Positions 42,713 through 44,599 of a stretch of 44,599 nucleotides of DNA are shown here, in pieces. This DNA comes from JADJLQ01 sp034439915 (GTDB lineage Bacteria; Bacteroidota; Bacteroidia; Chitinophagales; Saprospiraceae), in contig JAWXBI010000094.1 of assembly GCA_034439915.1 (NCBI GenBank), forward strand, positions 1 through 44,599, read 5' to 3'. A program made the translations under genes and the position numbers. The notes beneath the pieces are model-generated. The model was given only the letters and a program-made list of their open reading frames with translations. It searched no databases and had not been told where the DNA came from. Each line of letters begins with the position of its first letter. Position 1 is the stretch's first letter.

Positions 42713-42794
42713 TGCCCAGAACAGGACTCGAACCTGCACACCTTTCGGCATACGCACCTCAAACGTACGTGTATACCAGTTTCACCACCTGGGC
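42713..42794 (-). tRNA. tRNA-Leu(GAG)
   Basis: 82 nt, class II. The acceptor stem GCCCAGG pairs with the 3' end and the discriminator is A. The anticodon stem TACGT/GCGTA encloses the loop TTGAGGT (anticodon GAG). There is a long variable arm (GCC-GAAA-GGT) and a T-arm with TTCGAGT. The arrangement matches E. coli tRNA-Leu(GAG) around the anticodon. CCA is not encoded. It decodes CUC/CUU and has its own promoter box and terminator. Confidence 0.95.
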
Positions 42795-42802
42795 TTTAAC
42801 TG

Positions 42803-42810
42803 CAAAGATA
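42803..42810 (-). promoter_or_regulatory. -7 promoter box of tRNA-Leu
   Basis: The minus strand reads TATCTTTG, a perfect -7 box ending 8 nt before the tRNA 5' end, so transcription would start within a few bases of the mature end. Confidence 0.7.
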
Positions 42811-42915
42811 GAAATTTTGCAAATGTTTGGGCACTTACTCTCTTTTGGGGTGTATGATAATAAGCAGATTCTTAACCTTACTTCAAAAACATACCTTATA
42901 TGTGACTTTGACTAA

Positions 42916-43013
42916 CAAACCGTTTAAACGGTTGATTATCAAATCCATTCATAGCCCACAACTTAAGTCGTGGGCTATGAATATAAATCTTTTAAAATGG
43001 TTTCTAACCATTT
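42916..43013. repeat. Cluster of three palindromes
   Basis: In order: a perfect 16-bp palindrome AACCGTTTAAACGGTT (42918-42933); a hairpin with a perfect 13-bp stem (42947-42959 with 42970-42982) whose loop holds the palindrome ACTTAAGT; and AAATGGTT-TCT-AACCATTT (42995-43013). No gene is seen here. They look like REP-type palindromic elements. Confidence 0.85.
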
Positions 43014-43030
43014 ACCAGATTACCTATTTA

Positions 43031-43063
43031 TTTTCAAAACTCCTGCAATCGGTCATACACCCG
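43031..43063. repeat. Dispersed intergenic repeat, weak copy 3
   Basis: Similar to the copies at 23675 and 39218, sharing TTTTCAAA, CCTGCAAT and GTC-TACACCC blocks with a short internal deletion. Confidence 0.5.
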
Positions 43064-43095
43064 GCTTTATTAGTTTTTAATCTTAAAGAATGAAT

Positions 43096-43250
43096 TCGCT
43101 AAGTCGGGATCCAACTCCCGAAAACAAGTTACTTCGGAACAGAGGAGCGAGAAGGGTGAAATCGATAAGCCGGAGTTAAACTAATCCGGAGGAGTGAGTG
43201 CGGTGAAATCGAATTCGATAAGTCGGAGTTAAACTCCTCCGCAGCAGTTC
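43096..43250. repeat. Right-end repeat family, block A (three units)
   Basis: Units begin with AAGTCGG or a close variant at about 43101, 43166 and 43221. Each holds a short hairpin: CGGGA/TCCCG at 43105-43120, CCGGA/TCCGG near 43169-43189, and GGAGTTAAACTCC at 43225-43237. GGTGAAATCGA motifs separate the units. No coding signal. Confidence 0.75.
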
Positions 43251-43266
43251 ATTTTGTTGGCTACGG

Positions 43267-43359
43267 ACTTTGAATCTTTGGTGACTAAAGGCATAAAAAA
43301 ACAATGACCCGAATGCAGATCTTACGGTATGCAATACGGGTACTGTTAGGATTCAAAGT
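43267..43359. other. Nested inverted-repeat element of about 93 bp
   Basis: Perfect 10-bp ends (ACTTTGAATC at 43267-43276 and GATTCAAAGT at 43350-43359) enclose a second inverted pair (ACCCGAATGCA with TGCAATACGGGT). It could be a small structured RNA or a miniature mobile element. No promoter box or T-run was identified. Confidence 0.4.
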
Positions 43360-43520
43360 ATAAACACTATCAGGCAAAAGTTCATAGACTAAAAAATAGA
43401 TATTTAACATATGTTTATATCAGTGAATATCAGAATTTTAAAATCAAGAATTTTTCAAAAGCCTAGAGGAACAATTAAATTAATCCGAATTTTAAAATTT
43501 ATTTAGTAGTAAGCGTAAAG
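43360..43520. other. AT-rich intergenic DNA
   Basis: I see no gene, hairpin or repeat here. Confidence 0.5.
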
Positions 43521-43700
43521 AGTGAATTCGCTATGTCGGGGTCCATCCCCCGAAACAAGTTTCTCCTAAGCGAGGAGAGTGAATTAACTGAGTCGGAGTG
43601 AAACTCCCGAAATAAGTTTCTCCCGAGCGGGTAAGTCGGAGTTCAACTCCAATAACTGTACTCCTGAAACAAGTTCCTCCCGAAAAGAGATGCAGGGAGA
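43521..43700. repeat. Right-end repeat family, block B (three units)
   Basis: Three units start near 43533, 43590 and 43631, sharing GTCGG(A/G)GT, a complementary arm, CGAAACAAGTTTCTCC and GGGAG-rich tails. Hairpin cores: GGGG/CCCC (43538-43550), GGAGT/ACTCC (43595-43607) and GGAGTTCAACTCC (43638-43650). Confidence 0.8.
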
Positions 43701-43717
43701 GCGAAAAATTGAGCGCT

Positions 43718-43900
43718 TTAATTCTTTTTACCTTTTAATTTATTTAGGGCCTCATCCTTTTTTTTCAAACGGTGTTGTTTAAAATAATCCTTTAACTGTT
43801 CCGGATTCAAATGCTCAATTTCCAGCGAAATTTTATCTCGGATTTTACGCATACTTTTTACGGCATCAAATGTCCTTTTAGGTTTAGATTTAGTCTTCAT
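43718..43900 (-). CDS. Small basic protein, probable antitoxin partner of the PIN protein
   Basis: 60 residues, very Lys-rich, helical. It has the pattern FDAVKSMRKIRDKISLEIEHLNPEQLKDYFKQ that I recall from small proteins paired with PIN-domain genes in cyanobacteria and Bacteroidota. It follows the PIN gene; if the frameshift there is corrected, the two genes overlap by 11 bp. The order (toxin first) is the reverse of most VapBC pairs. The antitoxin role is inferred from context and resemblance only. Confidence 0.68.
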   Translation of the reverse strand: MKTKSKPKRTFDAVKSMRKIRDKISLEIEHLNPEQLKDYFKQHRLKKKDEALNKLKGKKN

Positions 43901-43956
43901 TTACAACAAGGTCTAATGGTGAACGAATTTCAATGGGGGTACAACCCAATTTAATA

Positions 43957-44352
43957 TTAACGGAATTGTAACCCCCGGATACGATAGATATTTACCATAT
44001 GTTTAAAATTCCGACTAACCAGTATATCTACACGAGTGATAGTTGCAATGGCAATATGTAAACAATCTTCCCGGCTCGATTTACCTACTACTTTTTCTTT
44101 AATATAGGCATCTGCCAGCAGGATGGCATCATCCGTAATCTCAATGAACTCAATATTTTCCCTGGGTATAGAAATGTAATAATCCCTGACTTCTTTCCTC
44201 GCCCTTGAAATTTCTGTCTCAGTCATTTCTGAAATAACGGCCTTAATTTGGCCCAACTTTACGCGCTCCAAGAGTACTATGGAATGCTCCTCAAATTCGG
44301 AATCAAACACACCACCAATCACTGAAGTATCCAAATAAAATCGTTGAATCAT
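43957..44352 (-). CDS. PIN-domain protein (VapC-like toxin), 3' frameshift
   Basis: 131 residues as read. PIN-domain RNases cut RNA with an acidic Mg2+ site; seen here: FYLDTSVIGGVFD at the N-terminus, EMTETEISRA, and SSREDCLHIAIATITRVDILVSRNFKHMVN. Family members go on with a GY..xNIKLGYTPIEIRSP-type tail. Exactly that tail (GYNSVNIKLGCTPIEIRSP, then LDLVVNED) lies in the next frame, ending at 43890. Removing one G from the five-G run (plus-strand C at 43972-43976) restores a 153-residue protein. The current version loses only the last conserved strand, so activity is uncertain. A perfect -7 box lies upstream. Confidence 0.8.
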   Translation of the reverse strand: MIQRFYLDTSVIGGVFDSEFEEHSIVLLERVKLGQIKAVISEMTETEISRARKEVRDYYISIPRENIEFIEITDDAILLADAYIKEKVVGKSSREDCLHIAIATITRVDILVSRNFKHMVNIYRIRGLQFR

Positions 44353-44368
44353 AATAAGTATTACTTTT

Positions 44369-44376
44369 CAAATTTA
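44369..44376 (-). promoter_or_regulatory. -7 promoter box of the PIN/partner operon
   Basis: The minus strand reads TAAATTTG, a perfect TAnnTTTG match, 17 nt upstream of the PIN start codon. Confidence 0.55.
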
Positions 44377-44529
44377 CACTATTTGTATCGAGCGTAAAGG
44401 ATCAGAAAGGATATCTAGTACATGGTGATTGCCTGGATTCTAAACTCAAAGGGCTTACCGTTTTTTGAGGATCCCGATACCTATACCTCGGGAGCACTCC
44501 GAAATTCCCTCATTTGAATTTGATTACCC

Positions 44530-44599
44530 TGGTTGGGGTCCAACCCCCGAAACAAGTTTCTCCGGAGCGGTAGCAGGGAGGGTGAATTTCGATAAGTCG
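44530..44599. repeat. Right-end repeat family, block C (runs off the window)
   Basis: One unit with the hairpin GGGGT-CCA-ACCCC (44535-44547), then CGAAACAAGTTTCTCC and the GGGAGGGTGAA tail. The start of another unit (GATAAGTCG) is cut by the window end. Confidence 0.8.

Noticed and set aside
42667..43093. Short plus-strand frames over and after tRNA-Leu
   Set aside because: The first overlaps the tRNA and the second spans the palindrome cluster. Neither has coding character.
43096..44599. Possible CRISPR array or integron attC array at the right end
   Set aside because: The units vary in length and sequence, spacers are not of constant size, and no cas or integrase gene is present. They fit a dispersed hairpin repeat better.

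Overview
The window looks like chromosomal DNA of a Bacteroidota bacterium. The sequence-level reasons are: a SusC-type outer-membrane receptor start with a CarboxypepD_reg-like domain, a type IX secretion plug-domain protein, many near-perfect Bacteroidota -7 promoter boxes (TAnnTTTG), little sign of Shine-Dalgarno sites, and the pheT / coiled-coil / zapA / rny gene order known from this phylum. Which family within the phylum cannot be decided here. Gene density is high, and short co-directional operons alternate between strands.

Left part (1-8.8 kb). Two arrays of short repeats abut the 3' end of rny. Then come, all leftward, pheT, a ZapB-like coiled-coil gene, zapA and rny. A second leftward operon (7700-5081) encodes three exported proteins: an unrecognised two-repeat secreted protein, a thioredoxin-like/MsrA-like fusion with a VPGCxxC motif, and a RidA-like/DUF6265 fusion. 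A rightward SMP-30-like lipoprotein follows and ends at a strong intrinsic terminator.

Remnant catabolic locus (8.9-13.8 kb). A large exported protein joins a glycosidase-like barrel to a SUMF1-type domain without the expected cysteines. It is followed by a truncated susC, a truncated convergent lacI and an intact myo-inositol oxygenase. The susC and lacI fragments meet in a stretch of about 12 bp that reads as authentic sequence of both genes, so the locus looks like a deletion scar. Two near-identical LacI-type palindromes remain as likely operators.

Middle (13.9-31.9 kb). A DUF1080/degenerate-PHP lipoprotein, a TIGR04282 glycosyltransferase, a TolC/adaptor efflux pair without its transporter, a frameshifted secreted protein, a T9SS plug-domain protein, a short alpha-glucan phosphorylase with Thr at the PLP-lysine position, leuB, a decayed cyclase pseudogene, a five-helix EamA protein, kup, a heptanucleotide array, a bicupin protein, a DMT transporter, and a tightly overlapping operon of a SAM hydroxide adenosyltransferase, an ABM-domain protein and aroB.

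Right part (32-44.6 kb). phoH, a TMTC-like TPR membrane protein, a GH20 hexosaminidase overlapping a short methylmalonyl-CoA mutase small subunit, meaB, an M23 peptidase coupled to bcp, a DMT transporter and tRNA-Leu(GAG) with its own promoter and terminator. The last 1.8 kb is gene-poor. It is full of palindromes and of a repeat family whose hairpin arms covary, and it holds a PIN-toxin/small-partner pair in which the PIN gene has a homopolymer frameshift.

No CRISPR array, complete insertion sequence or replication origin was seen.
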